Shown: one piece after another, positions 1 through 15,500 of the stretch
Position numbering within the stretch: the stretch's first letter is position 1
Layout: each line of letters begins with the position of its first letter
From: Cladorhizidae sp. MBARI D1340-BT2
Taxonomy: Eukaryota; Porifera; Demospongiae; Poecilosclerida; Cladorhizidae
Assembly: GCA_028752905.1 (NCBI GenBank)
Contig: JAQNBH010000015.1
Coordinates: 31,703,529-31,767,528 of the forward strand
DNA: 64,000 nt
Reading direction: 5' to 3'
Notes under the pieces: generated by a model
Database searches by the model: none
Told to the model about the DNA's origin: nothing
What the model saw: the letters and a program-made list of their open reading frames with translations, nothing else
Made by a program: the position numbers and the translations under genes

Positions 1-449
1 GATGTCTTTGTCTGGTGGAGATATTGGCTCCCCTTCTTTGCTGCCTCTAAAAAAAATTATTCAAATTACTGGTTCAGTTTTTGTGTGGGTGTGCCTTATT
101 TAGAAATACTGTTTAGTAAGCACATATTCTTAGTTATGTAAGTGCCCGTTTTCTTGCGGGTTGGGGCTAAGAAGAGGGCGCTAAACCACCAGAGGTTACC
201 GTAACTATAACAACAGTTACCTGCAACCAAAGTTGAGGGGTGAATATCAATAATTCATGAGGAGACAAGCTCCAAACTCTCTTTTACTCGTTGTTCATGA
301 ACATTACAAGTGTTCTGTGTGGCTTTGTGTCGTATTATCTTCGATGGAGACGCACTAATGACTTGTGAAATGTTGTGCTTGGTATGGTGTGTGCGTGTGT
401 GTGTGTGCATAGTTGACATTGTTTTGCATCGTATTCTTTCTTCTACCAG
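1..449. other. Left edge, no exon recognised
   Basis: This stretch is probably intron of the + strand golgin gene, because the exon starting at 450 has a 3' splice site directly before it. I see no coding stretch that would join to that exon with the required phase (an upstream exon ending two bases into a codon). A short GT-rich tract lies near 388-408. Confidence 0.5.
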
Positions 450-519
450 ATTGGAGAGAAATCGTGAGAGAGAAAAGGGCGTGTCAAATATGGAATACCT
501 TAAAAACGTCATCCTCAAG
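450..519 (+). CDS. GCC2: Golgin exon: start of GRIP domain
   Basis: The acceptor is a pyrimidine-rich run ending CTACCAG at 449 and the donor is GTAGTG at 520. The exon is 70 nt: one base completing a codon, then 23 codons. It ends in EYLKNVILK, the first helix of the GRIP domain, preceded by a charged stretch (ERNREREKG) like the end of a coiled coil. It ends in phase 0. Confidence 0.75.
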
Positions 520-3500
520 GTAGTGTGTATGTGTGGTTGAGTGAACTCTGATGAGATTATTACTAGCACGGGCATGCAAATAATAAGCTCTCTTCAGTAC
601 ATTATTTCTATGAACTGGGGTGAGATTATTACTAGCACGGGCATGCAAATAAAAGCTCTCTTCAGTACATTATTTCTACTGTCTACTGATCACTCACACA
701 CACACACAGAATAAACCTGTTGTAGTCGATCACATCAATTGACAGCTCATAAGTCATGTGACTACTAAATATGAGATCAAGTGACTGTCGTGTCCACACA
801 CGTGTGACTCGTGCATACAATATACAGGTCATGGTATAACATGTAACTCATGCTGTCATGTGACTCCTGCACACAGTATAAGTCATGTGACTTGCATACA
901 CAGAGTAAGATTATGTGACTTGCTCACGCTGCATAACATCATGTGACTCTTGCTCACGCAGCATAACATCATGTAACACTTGCACAGTGTAATGTCATGT
1001 GACTCCTGCACACACAGTATAATGTCATGTGACTTGCCCCCACACAGACACTTTAACATGTGACTCACGGACACTATACATGTGACACAGTGTGTAAAGT
1101 CATGTGACTTCCACACAGTATAAGGTCTTCCGACTCATACACACTGTATAAGGTCATGTGACTGCAATGGATCAAGCAGGTGCTCTGTAAATAGGATAGA
1201 TTTGTTTTGTAGGCTGATCTGGTATCCATGGATTCCAAGTTCACAGACTGTGTGACAATAACACTTGTCAGCAGAAGCTGTGTAGGCATGCTGGTCGTGA
1301 CTTGTGCTTGACCACTTGGCCAGAAATGTGGTGGGCTAAATATTTGACAGTTTCGTCGACAGTATTACAACTTAGCAGTGGTAAAGTGGGTGTGGCCAAG
1401 TCAAGCATTAGCTGTGGATAGTTTTGGTTGGGTGAGAGGCCACAATATAATTATACATAATGTATATATTATACATTATATATTATATATATATATATAT
1501 TATATTATATATTATATATGTGTGTATATAATATGTATTATATATATATATATATGTATGTATGTATATTTATATTGTACATGTATATATTATACATGTA
1601 TATTATATAGGCATATTTATATTATACATGTATATATTATATATATGTATAACATGTATATATTATATATATATATGTGTATATTTATATTATACATGTA
1701 TATATTATATATGTAATACCATCCTATACGAGAAGAAACATTTTTACGTAAAAATGAGCAAATTGAAGGGAAACAGGACTACTCATGTAGACCCTTTACT
1801 ACTTATAATTATGGACACCTGGTTAGTATATATGCATGATGCTTCAATAGTAAAGGGTCGTCCTCCAGCTGATTGTGGCCTACATGGGTATGGTTTTGTT
1901 TCCATTCAGTTGAGTAGCTTGTATATATTGCAGTTGAGTAGTGGAGAACTGTACTGTTGTTTGATGGCAGAGTCCAACTCCGAGCCTCTAGGCCTCCAAC
2001 ACTTCTGAATACTTTCTACCCTGATCCCGTAGTTGTGCAGTGCATCTGTCGGCACACGCCATGCGTTGTTGCTGTTGTTGACTGCACCCATGCAGGGTCG
2101 GCTCTGGACTTGGTAACAGTTTCTTGGGAGCGAAAAATCAACCAACCAAACAGCAGGACTCAGCAGTGTCTTTTGTTCTCCAGTTGACTACCTTAGTGAA
2201 GACCAGTTGACTACCTTAATGAAGGACCAGTTGACTACCTTAGTGAAGTACCAGTTGACTACCTTAGTGAAGGACCTGTTGACTACCTTAGTGAAGGACC
2301 ATTTGACTACCTTAGTGAAGGACCATTTACATTAGTGAAGGACCATTTGACTACCTTAGTGAAGGGCCAGTTGACTGCCTTAGTGAAGGACCTGTTGACT
2401 ACCTTAGTGAAGGACCAGTTCACTACCTTAGTGAAGGACCATTTGACTACCTTAGTGAAGGGCCAGTTGACTGCCTTAGTGAAGGACCTGTTGACTACCT
2501 TAGTGAAGGACCAGTTGACTACCTTAGTGAAGGGCCAGTTGACTGCCTTAGTGAAGGACCAGTTGACTGCCTTAGTGAAGCACCATTTGACTACCTTAGT
2601 GAAGGACCAGTTGACTGCCTTAGTGAAGGACCAGTTCACTACCTTAGTGAAGTACCAGTTGACTACCTTAGTGAGGACCAGTTGACTACCTTAGTGAAGG
2701 ACCAGTTGAATACCTTAATGAAGTACCAGTTGACTGCCTTAGTGAAGGACCATTTGACTACCTTAGTGAAGTACCAGTTGACTACCTTAGTGAAGGGCCA
2801 GTTGACTGCCTTAGTGAAGGGCCAGTTGACTGCCTTAGTGAAGGGCCAGTTGACTGCCTTAGTGAAGGACCAGTTCACTACCTTAGTGAAGCACCATTTG
2901 ACTACCTTAGTGAAGGACCAGTTGACTACCTTAGTGAAGGACCAGTTCACTACCTTAGTGAAGTACCATTTGACTACCTTAGTGAAGGGCCAGTTGACTG
3001 CCTTAGTGAAGGGCCAGTTGACTGCCTTAGTGAAGGACCAGTTGACTACCTTAGTGAAGGGCCAGTTGACTGCCTTAGTGAAGGACCAGTTGACTACCTT
3101 AGTGAAGGGCCAGTTGACTACCTAGTGAAGGATCATTTGACTACCTTAGTGAAGGACCAGTTCACTACCTAGTGAAGGATCATTTGACTACCTTAGTGAA
3201 GGACCAGTTGACTACCTTAGTGAAGTACCAGTTGACTGCCTTAGTGAAGGACCAGTTGACTACCTTAGTGAAGGGCCAGTTGACTGCCTTAGTGAAGGAC
3301 CAGTTGACTACCTTAGTGAAGGGCCAGTTGACTACCTAGTGAAGGATCATTTGACTACCTTAGTGAAGGACCAGTTCACTACCTAGTGAAGGATCATTTG
3401 ACTACCTTAGTGAAGGACCAGTTGACTACCTTAGTGAAGTACCAGTTGACTGCCTTAGTGAAGGACAAGTTGACTACCTTAGTGAAGTACCAGTTGACTA

Positions 3501-6500
3501 CCTTAGTGAAGGACCAGTTGACTACCTTAGTGAAGGACCAGTTGACTACCTTAGTGAAGGACCAGTTGACTACCTAGTGAAGGACCTGTTGACTATCTTA
3601 GTGAAGGACCAGTTGACTACCTAGTGAAGGACCAGTTGACTACCTTAGTGAAGGACCATTTACCTTAGTGAAGGACCATTTGACTACCTTAGTGAAGGAC
3701 CTGTTGACTATCTTAGTGAAGGACCAGTTGACTACCTAGTGAAGGACCAGTTGACTACCTTAGTGAGGACCAGTTGACTACCTTAGTGAAGGACCAGTTG
3801 ACTACCTAGTGAAGTACCAGTTGTCTACCTTAGTGAAGGCCAGTTGACTGCCTTAGTGAAGGACCAGTTGACTACCTTAGTGAAGGATCAGTTGACTACC
3901 TTAGTGAAGTACCAGTTGACTACCTTAGTGAAGGACCAGTTGACTACCTTAGTGAAGCACCAGTTGACTACCTTAGTGAAGGACCAGTTGACTACCTTAG
4001 TGAAGGACCTGTTGACTATCTTAGTGAAGGACTATTTGACTACCTTAGTGTAGGACCAATTGACTACCTTAGTGAAGGATCAGTTGACTGCCTTAGTGAA
4101 GGACCATTTGACTGCCTTATTGAAGTACCAGTTGACTACCTTAATGAAGGACCAGTTCACTACCTAGTGAAGGACCAGTTGACTATCTTAGTGAAGCACC
4201 ATTTGACTACCTTAGTGAAGGACCATTTGACTACCTTAGTGAAGTACCAGTTGACTACCTTAGTGAAGGACCTGTTGACTATCTTAGTGAAGGACCATTT
4301 GACTACCTTAGTGAAGGACCACTTGACTACCTTAGTGAAGGACCAGTTGACTGCCTTAGTGAAGGACCATTTGACTACCTTAGTGAAGGACCAGTTGACT
4401 ACCTTAGTGAAGTACCAGTTGACTACCTTAGTGAAGGACCAGTTGACTACCTTAGTGAAGGACCAGTTGACTACCTTAGTGAAGGGCCAGTTGACTGCCT
4501 TAGTGAGGACCAGTTGACTACCTTAGTGAAGGACCAGTTGACTACCTTAGTGAAGGGCCAGTTGACTGCCTTAGTGAGGACCAGTTGACTACCTTAGTGA
4601 AGGACCAGTTGACTACCTTAGTGAAGGGCCAGTTGACTGCCTTAGTGAGGACCAGTTGACTACCTTAGTGAAGGACCAGTTGACTACCTTAGTGAAGGAC
4701 CAGTTGACTACCTTAGTGAAGGGCCAGTTGACTGCCTTAGTGAAGGACCAGTTGACTACCTTAGTGAAGGATCAGTTGACTACCTAGTGAAGGACCATTT
4801 GACTACCTTATTGAAGGACCAATTGACTACCTTAGTGAAGGACCAGTTGACTACTTTAGTACGAAGGGCCAGTTGACTACCTTAGTGAAGGACCATTTGA
4901 CTACCTTAGTGAAGGACCAGTTGACTACCTAGTGAAGTACCAGTTGACTACCTTAGTGAAGGACCAGTTGACTACCTTAGTGAAGGACCTGTTTACTACC
5001 TTAGTCAGTGGACTACCTTAGTGAAGGATCAGTTGACTACCTTAATGAAGGACCAGTTGACTACCTTAGTGAAGGGCCAGTTGACTGCCTTAGTGAAGGA
5101 CCAGTTGACTACCTTAGTGAAGGGCCAGTTGACTGCCTTAGTGAAGGACCAGTTGACTACCTTATTGAAGGACCAGTTGACTGCCTTAGTGAAGGACCAT
5201 TTGACTACCTTAGTGAAGGACCATTTGACTACCTTAGTGAAGGATCAGTTGACTACCTTAGTGAAGGACCAGTTGACTACCTTAGTGAAGGACCAGTTGA
5301 CTACCTTAGTGAAGGACCACTTGACTACCTTAGTGAAGGACCACTTGACTACCTTAGTGAAGGACCAGTTGACTACCTTAGTGAAGGACCAGTTGACTAC
5401 CTTAGTGAAGGGCCAGTTGACTGCCTTAGTGAAGGACCATTTGACTACCTTAGTGAAGGACCATTTGACTACCTTAGTGAAGGACCAGTTGACTACCTTA
5501 GTGAAGTACCAGTTGACTACCTTAGTGAAGGACCAGTTGACTACCTTAGTGAAGGGCCAGTTGACTACCTTAGTGAAGGACCTGTTGACTGTCTTAGTGA
5601 AGGACCAGTTGACTACCTTATTGAAGGACCATTTGACTACCTTAGTGAAGGACCAGTTGACTACCTTAGTGAAGGACCATTTACCTTAGTGAAGGACCAT
5701 TTGACTACCTTAGTGAAGGACCATTTACCTTAGTGAAGGACCATTTGACTACCTTAGTGAAGGACCAGTTGGCTACCTTAGTGAAGGACCATTTACCTTA
5801 GTGAAGGACCATTTACCTTAGTGAAGGACCATTTGACTACCTTAGTGAAGGACCATTTACATTAGTGAAGGACCATTTGACTACCTTAGTGAAGGACCAT
5901 TTGACTACATGTACCTTAGTGAAGGACCAGTTGACTACCTTAGTGAAGGATCAGTTGACTGCCTTAGTGAATGACCATTTGACTACCTTAGTGAAGGACC
6001 AGTTGACTACCTTAGTGAAGGACCATTTGACTACCTTAGTGAAGGACCATTTGACTACCTTAGTGAAGGATCAGTTGACTGCCTTAGTGAATGACCATTT
6101 GACTACCTTAGTGAAGGACCAGTTGACTACCTTAGTGAAGGACCATTTGACTGCCTTAGTGAATGACCATTTGACTACCTTAGTGAAGGACCAGTTGACT
6201 ACCTTAGTGAAGGACCATTTGACTACCTTAGTGAAGGACCATTTGACTACCTTAGTGAAGGACCAGTTGACTACTTTAATACGAAGGACCAGTTGACTGC
6301 CTTAGTGAAGGACCAGTTGACTTCCTTAGTGAAGGACCAGTTGACTTCCTTAGTGAAGGACCTGTTGACTACCTTAGTGAAGGACCAGTTAACTACTTTA
6401 TCAACTGGTTCACTAAGGTAGTCAACTTGTCCTTCACTAAGGTAGTCAACTGAGGGCAAAAATGAAGACGGCAGGAGAAAAACACCCCGGTCCAAAATTT

Positions 6501-9500
6501 TCTGTTTCATGCAAATTTCATTGCCCATGGACGCTCGACATCTACAAGAAGATGGGCCACAACACCGTCTCGCTATAAAATAAAATAAATTGCTTAAGAA
6601 TCGATGATTTATCATCAAGCGTTATACCTGGACCACCTGTTTGGGATAGGTGGATCTGTCGGAGAAATCCTAGAGCCACCGCTGTCCCAGGCACGTCCAT
6701 GGTGCAGATGCATGTGCTGGATCATCAGCAGAGCAAATGATGCATGCTCAGTTCCGCTGTTTGGTTGGCGGCATTTTCACTCCTGGGAAACTGTTACTAT
6801 ATTCCTGCAGCTTTAATAAAGTCCTTGAAGGAGTCTGTAGCTGACACTCCATGAGTCCTGTCAACAACGCCAACAAAATATGGCATTTGCTGATGTGTTT
6901 ATTATAGTGGACAACAATAAGCATGGAAAATGAAAAGAAAAAGTGTTTGAAATCCCTGGAGACCCTGAAGCCCTTACTTGGTTGTAGTTCTCCACTGCTC
7001 TGACTGCAATATGCTAGTAATGCATTGAGTGGTGAGCGAAGGAAGCTAGAGCACACTGATGGACCGAGTAGTAACTATGTCCATCTTCACCATTATCCCT
7101 TCCTGTCGGCCGTACGACTCCTTCACACCTGCTGTGCAGCAAATTTAATTCCCGCCCCCCCCCCCCCCCCCCGTATGAAGGCCTATGATGGAGGTGGTTT
7201 GGGTGGGCTTGCGGGAGTCTTGGTTTGTTGTTAGGCCTATTTCTGGCTGGCTTGTTCTGCTATCTGGTAAGGGGATATCAGCTACTGTGCAGCCCACTCT
7301 CACTTGTGCGGCGCAGCAGGGCCAGGCTAGCTATGCCACCATGTGTTCTCTTGATGGTTGTAACAACCATTCCCAATTTACGTAAGCCCACATTATTAAA
7401 GGCAGGTAACCGGGTGAACTTCCAGTGCATAGAAACAGGTATATATGCCATGCATGGCAGTGCAAAGTTTTCTACCCCACTCACCACCACCTGAGGGCTC
7501 ACTTTGCTTACCAAATACAGAAACGAGAACAATGAATTGACCTGTTAAAAAAGGAGATGAGATTGCACTCATATTGAACACAGCCAGCACGCTGACCTTT
7601 ATCATTTGACGACATTTAAGCACCAACATTTTAAATGGAAACTGGCTGTAGTCTACATGGCAGATTTGTTTCCCTTCTTTTCTTACACGTTTGGTCTATT
7701 AGTTTCTAAATATAAACTTTTTCTTTTACAATTTTTCCCCGCATGCCCCCGGACCCCCCCCCACACATAATATCTTCAGATAAACCCCTCAATGTGTATG
7801 TTGATGTATGGCACGGTTATATATGTCCAGTTCTTGCACAACGAAGGGGAAGAGAAGAAGGCTCTAGTGCCCATCATTGAGAAGCTGCTACTGCTAAACC
7901 CACACGAGGCAAAGTTCCTGGAAGACACCATCCAAGGTTTAAGATATATATAATAATAATAACAGTCTGTCCCACCATGTAGAGGCCACCTGTTAAATCA
8001 GGCTCTGGCTCAGTGTATTTCCAGAGCTCTTTGTCCATTTGTGAGTTTAGTTCGGGTTTCAAATGATGATAGTTGTATTACACTATGACGTAATATTCAG
8101 CCAAGCATGTGATCTGGACCTGGCCATCTAGGGAATGAGCTTAGGATATTATCATTATTACGAGGGGTAAGGCTGGAGCATTAGCTACCCCCATCCCCTA
8201 TTTGCCTTAATTTTAACAGCCACATGAACATGATAATGGACCCCCCTCCCACTCACGTATTACTATCATTAGGCATGCACTCACATATTACTATCATTAG
8301 GCAAGCACTCACATATTACTATCATTAGGTGTGCACTCACATATTACTATCATTAGACATGCACTCACATATTACTATCATTAGACATGCACTCACATAT
8401 TACTATCATTAGGCATGCACTCACATATTACTATCATTAGACATGCACTCACATATTACTATCATTAGGCGTGCACTCACATATTACTATCATTAGACAT
8501 GCACTCACATATTACTATCATTAGACATGCACTCACATATTACTATCATTAGGCATGCACTCACATATTACTATCATTAGACATGCACTCACATATTACT
8601 ATCATTAGGCATGCACTCACATATTACTATCATTAGGCATGCACTCACATATTACTATCATTAGACATGCACTCACATATTACTATCATTAGACATGCAC
8701 TCACATATTACTATCATTAGACATGCACTCACATATTACTATCATTAGGCATGCACTCACATATTACTATCATTAGGCATGCACTCACATATTACTATCA
8801 TTAGACATGCACTCACATATTACTATCATTAGACATGCACTCACATATTACTATCATTAGGCATGCACTCACATATTACTATCATTAGACATGCACTCAC
8901 ATATTACTATCATTAGACATGCACTCACATATTACTATCATTAGACATGCACTCACATATTACTATCATTAGGCATGCACTCACATATTACTATCATTAG
9001 ACATGCACTCACATATTACTATGATTAGGCATGCACTCACATATTACTATCATTAGACATGCACTAACATATTACTATCATTAGACATGCACTCACATAT
9101 TACTATCATTAGACATGCACTCACATATTACTATCATTAGACATGCACTCACATATTACTATCATTAGGCATGCACTCACATATTACTATCATTGGACAT
9201 GCACTCACATATTACTATCATTAGACATGCACTCACATATTACTATCATTAGACATGCACTCACATATTACTATCATTAGGCATGCACTCACATATTACT
9301 ATCATTAGACATGCACTCACATATTACTATCATTAGACATGCACTCACATATTACTATCATTAGACATGCACTCACATATTACTATCATTAGACATGCAC
9401 TCACATATTACTATCATTAGACATGCACTCACATATTAATATCATTAGGCATGCACTCACATATTACTATCATTAGACATGCACTCACATATTACTATCA

Positions 9501-12500
9501 TTAGACATGCACTCACATATTACTATCATTAGACATGCACTCACATATTACTATCATTAGGCATGCACTCACATATTACTATCATTAGGCAAGCACTCAC
9601 ATATTACTATCATTAGACATGCACTCACATATTACTATCATTAGACATGCACTCACATATTACTATCATTAGACGTGCACTCACATATTACTATCATTAG
9701 ACATGCACTCACATATTACTATCATTAGGCATGCACTCACATATTACTATCATTAGACATGCACTCACATATTACTATCATTAGGCATGCACTCACATAT
9801 TACTATCATTAGGCATGCATTCACATATTACTATCATTAGACATGCACTCACATATTACTATCATTAGACATGCACTCACATATTACTATCATTAGACAT
9901 GCACTCACATATTACTATCATTAGACATGCACTCACATATTACTATCATTAGACATGCACTCACATATTACTATCATTAGGCATGCACTCACATATTACT
10001 ATCATTAGACATGCACTCACATATTACTATCATTAGACATGCACTCACATATTACTATCATTAGACATGCACTCACATATTACTATCATTAGGCATGCAC
10101 TCACATATTACTATCATTAGGCAAGCACTCACATATTACTATCATTAGACATGCACTCACATATTACTATCATTAGGCATGCACTCACATATTACTATCA
10201 TTAGACGTGCACTCACATATTACTGTCATTAGACATGCACTCACATATTACTATCATTAGGCATGCACTCACATATTACTATCATTAGACATGCACTCAC
10301 ATATTACTATCATTAGGCATGCACTCACATATTACTATCATTAGACATGCACTCACATATTACTATCATTAGGCATGCACTCACATATTACTATCATTAG
10401 GCATGCACTCACATATTACTATCATTAGACATGCACTCACATATTACTATCATTAGGCAAGCACTCACTTATTACTATCATTAGGCATGCACTCACATTA
10501 CTATCATTAGACATGCACTCACATATTACTATCATTAGGCAAGCACTCACTTATTACTATCATTAGGCATGCACTCACATATTACTATCATTAGGCATGC
10601 ACTCACATATTACTATCATTAGGCGTGCACTCACATATTACTATCATTAGACATGCACTCACATATTACTAACATTAGGCATGCACTCACATATTACTAT
10701 CATTAGGCATGCACTCACATATTACTATCATTGGGCAAGCACTCACATATTACTATCATTAGGCGTGCACTCACATATTACTATCATTAGGCTTGCACTC
10801 ACATATTACTATCATTAGGCATGCACTCACATATTACTATCATTAGACATGCACTCACATATTACTATCATTAGGCATGCACTCACATATTACTATCATT
10901 AGGCATGCACTCACATATTACTATCATTAGGCAAGCACTCGCATATTACTATCATTAGGCATGCACTCACATATTACTATCATTAGGCATGCACTCACAT
11001 ATTATTATCATTAGGCATGCACTCACATATTACTATCATTAGGCGTGCACTCACATATTACTATCATTAGACATGCACTCACATATTACTATCATTAGAC
11101 ATGCACTCACATATTACTATCATTAGGCATGCACTCACATATTACTATCATTAGACATGCACTCACATATTACTATCATTAGACATGCACTCACATATTA
11201 CTATCATTACGCATGCACTCACATATTACTATCATTAGGCGTGCACTCACATATTACTATCATTAGACATGCACTCACATATTACTATCATTAGACATGC
11301 ACTCACATATTACTATCATTAGGCATGCACTCACATATTACTATCATTAGACATGCACTCACATATTACTATCATTAGACATGCACTCACATATTACTAT
11401 CATTAGACATGCACTCACATATTACTATCATTAGACATGCACTCACATATTACTATCATTAGGCATGCACTCACATATTACTATCATTAGACATGCACTC
11501 ACATATTACTATGATTAGGCATGCACTCACATATTACTATCATTAGACATGCAATAACATATTACTATCATTAGACATGCACTCACATATTACTATCATT
11601 AGACATGCACTCACATATTACTATCATTAGACATGCACTCACATATTACTATCATTAGGCATGCACTCACATATTACTATCATTAGACATGCACTCACAT
11701 ATTACTATCATTAGACATGCACTCACATATTACTATCATTAGACATGCACTCACATATTACTATCATTAGACATGCACTCACATATTACTATCATTAGGC
11801 ATGCACTCACATATTACTATCATTAGACATGCACTCACATATTACTATGATTAGGCATGCACTCACATATTACTATCATTAGACATGCACTCACATATTA
11901 CTATCATTAGACGTGCACTCACATATTACTGTCATTAGACATGCACTCACATATTACTATCATTAGGCATGCACTCACATATTACTATCATTAGACATGC
12001 ACTCACATATTACTATCATTAGGCATGCACTCACATATTACTATCATTAGACATGCACTCACATATTACTATCATTAGGCATGCACTCACATATTACTAT
12101 CATTAGGCATGCACTCACATATTACTATCATTAGACATGCACTCACATATTACTATCATTAGGCAAGCACTCACTTATTACTATCATTAGGCATGCACTC
12201 ACATTACTATCATTAGACATGCACTCACATATTACTATCATTAGGCAAGCACTCACTTATTACTATCATTAGGCATGCACTCACATATTACTATCATTAG
12301 GCATGCACTCACATATTACTATCATTAGGCGTGCACTCACATATTACTATCATTAGACATGCACTCACATATTACTATCATTAGGCATGCACTCACATAT
12401 TACTATCATTAGGCATGCACTCACATATTACTATCATTGGGCAAGCACTCACATATTACTATCATTAGGCGTGCACTCACATATTACTATCATTAGACAT

Positions 12501-15500
12501 GCACTCACATATTACTATCATTAGGCATGCACTCACATATTACTATCATTAGACATGCACTCACATATTACTATCATTAGGCATGCACTCACATATTACT
12601 ATCATTAGGCATGCACTCACATATTACTATCATTAGGCAAGCACTCACATATTACTATCATTAGGCATGCACTCACATATTACTATCATTAGGCATGCAC
12701 TCACATATTATTATCATTAGGCATGCACTCACATATTACTATCATTAGGCGTGCACTCACATATTACTATCATTAGACATGCACTCACATATTACTATCA
12801 TTAGACATGCACTCACATATTACTATCATTAGGCATGCACTCACATATTACTATCATTAGACATGCACTCACATATTACTATCATTAGACATGCACTCAC
12901 ATATTACTATCATTACGCATGCACTCACATATTACTATCATTAGGCGTGCACTCACATATTACTATCATTAGACATGCACTCACATATTACTATCATTAG
13001 ACATGCACTCACATATTACTATCATTAGGCATGCACTCACATATTACTATCATTAGACATGCACTCACATATTACTATCATTAGACATGCACTCACATAT
13101 TACTATCATTAGACATGCACTCACATATTACTATCATTAGACATGCACTCACATATTACTATCATTAGGCATGCACTCACATATTACTATCATTAGACAT
13201 GCACTCACATATTACTATGATTAGGCATGCACTCACATATTACTATCATTAGACATGCACTAACATATTACTATCATTAGACATGCACTCACATATTACT
13301 ATCATTAGACATGCACTCACATATTACTATCATTAGACATGCACTCACATATTACTATCATTAGGCATGCACTCACATATTACTATCATTGGACATGCAC
13401 TCACATATTACTATCATTAGACATGCACTCACATATTACTATCATTAGACATGCACTCACATATTACTATCATTAGGCATGCACTCACATATTACTATCA
13501 TTAGGCATGCACTCACATATTACTATCATTAGGCGTGCACTCACATATTACTATCATTAGACATGCACTCACATATTACTATCATTAGGCATGCACTCAC
13601 ATATTACTATCATTAGGCATGCACTCACATATTACTATCATTAGGCAAGCACTCACATATTACTATCATTAGGCGTGCACTCACATATTACTATCATTAG
13701 ACATGCACTCACATATTACTATCATTAGACATGCACTCACATATTACTATCATTAGGCATGCACTCACATATTACTATCATTAGGCATGCACTCACATAT
13801 TACTATCATTAGGCATGCACTCACATATTACTATCATTAGGCGTGCACTCACATATTACTATCATTAGGCGTGCACTCACATATTACTATCATTAGGCAT
13901 GCACTCACATATTACTATCATTAGACATGCACTCACATATTACTATCATTAGGCAAGCACTCACATATTACTATCATTAGGCATGCACTCACATATTACT
14001 ATCATTAGACATGCACTCACATATTACTATCATTAGACATGCACTCACATATTACTATCATTAGACATGCACTCACATATTACTATCATTAGACATGCAC
14101 TCACATATTACTATCATTAGACATGCACTCACATATTACTATCATTAGACATGCACTCACATATTACTATCATTAGACATGCACTCACATATTAATATCA
14201 TTAGGCATGCACTCACATATTACTATCATTAGGCATGCACTCACATATTACTATCATTAGACATGCACTCACATATTACTATCATTAGACATGCACTCAC
14301 ATATTACTATCATTAGGCATGCACTCACATATTACTATCATTAGGCAAGCACTCACATATTACTATCATTAGACATGCACTCACATATTACTATCATTAG
14401 ACATGCACTCACATATTACTATCATTAGACGTGCACTCACATATTACTATCATTAGACATGCACTCACATATTACTATCATTAGGCATGCACTCACATAT
14501 TACTATCATTAGACATGCACTCACATATTACTATCATTAGGCATGCACTCACATATTACTATCATTAGGCATGCATTCACATATTACTATCATTAGACAT
14601 GCACTCACATATTACTATCATTAGACATGCACTCACATATTACTATCATTAGACATGCACTCACATATTACTATCATTAGACATGCACTCACATATTACT
14701 ATCATTAGACATGCACTCACATATTACTATCATTAGACATGCACTCACATATTACTATCATTAGGCATGCACTCACATATTACTATCATTAGACATGCAC
14801 TCACATATTACTATCATTAGACATGCACTCACATATTACTATCATTAGACATGCACTCACATATTACTATCATTAGGCATGCACTCACATATTACTATCA
14901 TTAGGCAAGCACTCACATATTACTATCATTAGGCATGCACTCACATATTACTATCATTAGACATGCACTCACATATTACTATCATTAGACATGCACTCAC
15001 ATATTACTATCATTAGACATGCACTCACATATTACTATCATTAGACATGCACTCACATATTACTATCATTAGACATGCACTCACATATTACTATCATTAG
15101 GCATGCACTCACATATTACTATCATTAGGCAAGCACTCACATATTACTATCATTAGACATGCACTCACATATTACTATCATTAGGCATGCACTCACATAT
15201 TACTATCATTAGGCAAGCACTCACATATTACTATCATTAGGCATGCACTCACATATTACTATCATTAGACATGCACTCACATATTACTATCATTAGGCAA
15301 GCACTCACATATTACTATCATTAGGCGTGCACTCACATATTACTATCATTAGACATGCACTCACATATTACTATCATTAGACATGCACTCACATATTATT
15401 ATCATTAGGCATGTACTCACATATTACTATCATTAGACATGCACTCGCATATTACTATCATTAGGCATGCACTCACATATTACTATCATTAGGCATGCAC

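Noticed and set aside
2307..6296. Many frames reading (VKDQLTTL)n, (LSEGPVDY)n and (KVVNWSFT)n
   Set aside because: Translations of the 24-bp minisatellite, broken by indels, located between two spliced exons.
7874..8062. 62-codon frame on the - strand
   Set aside because: It is antisense to the golgin exon at 7831-7936, which has GRIP-domain similarity and splice sites.
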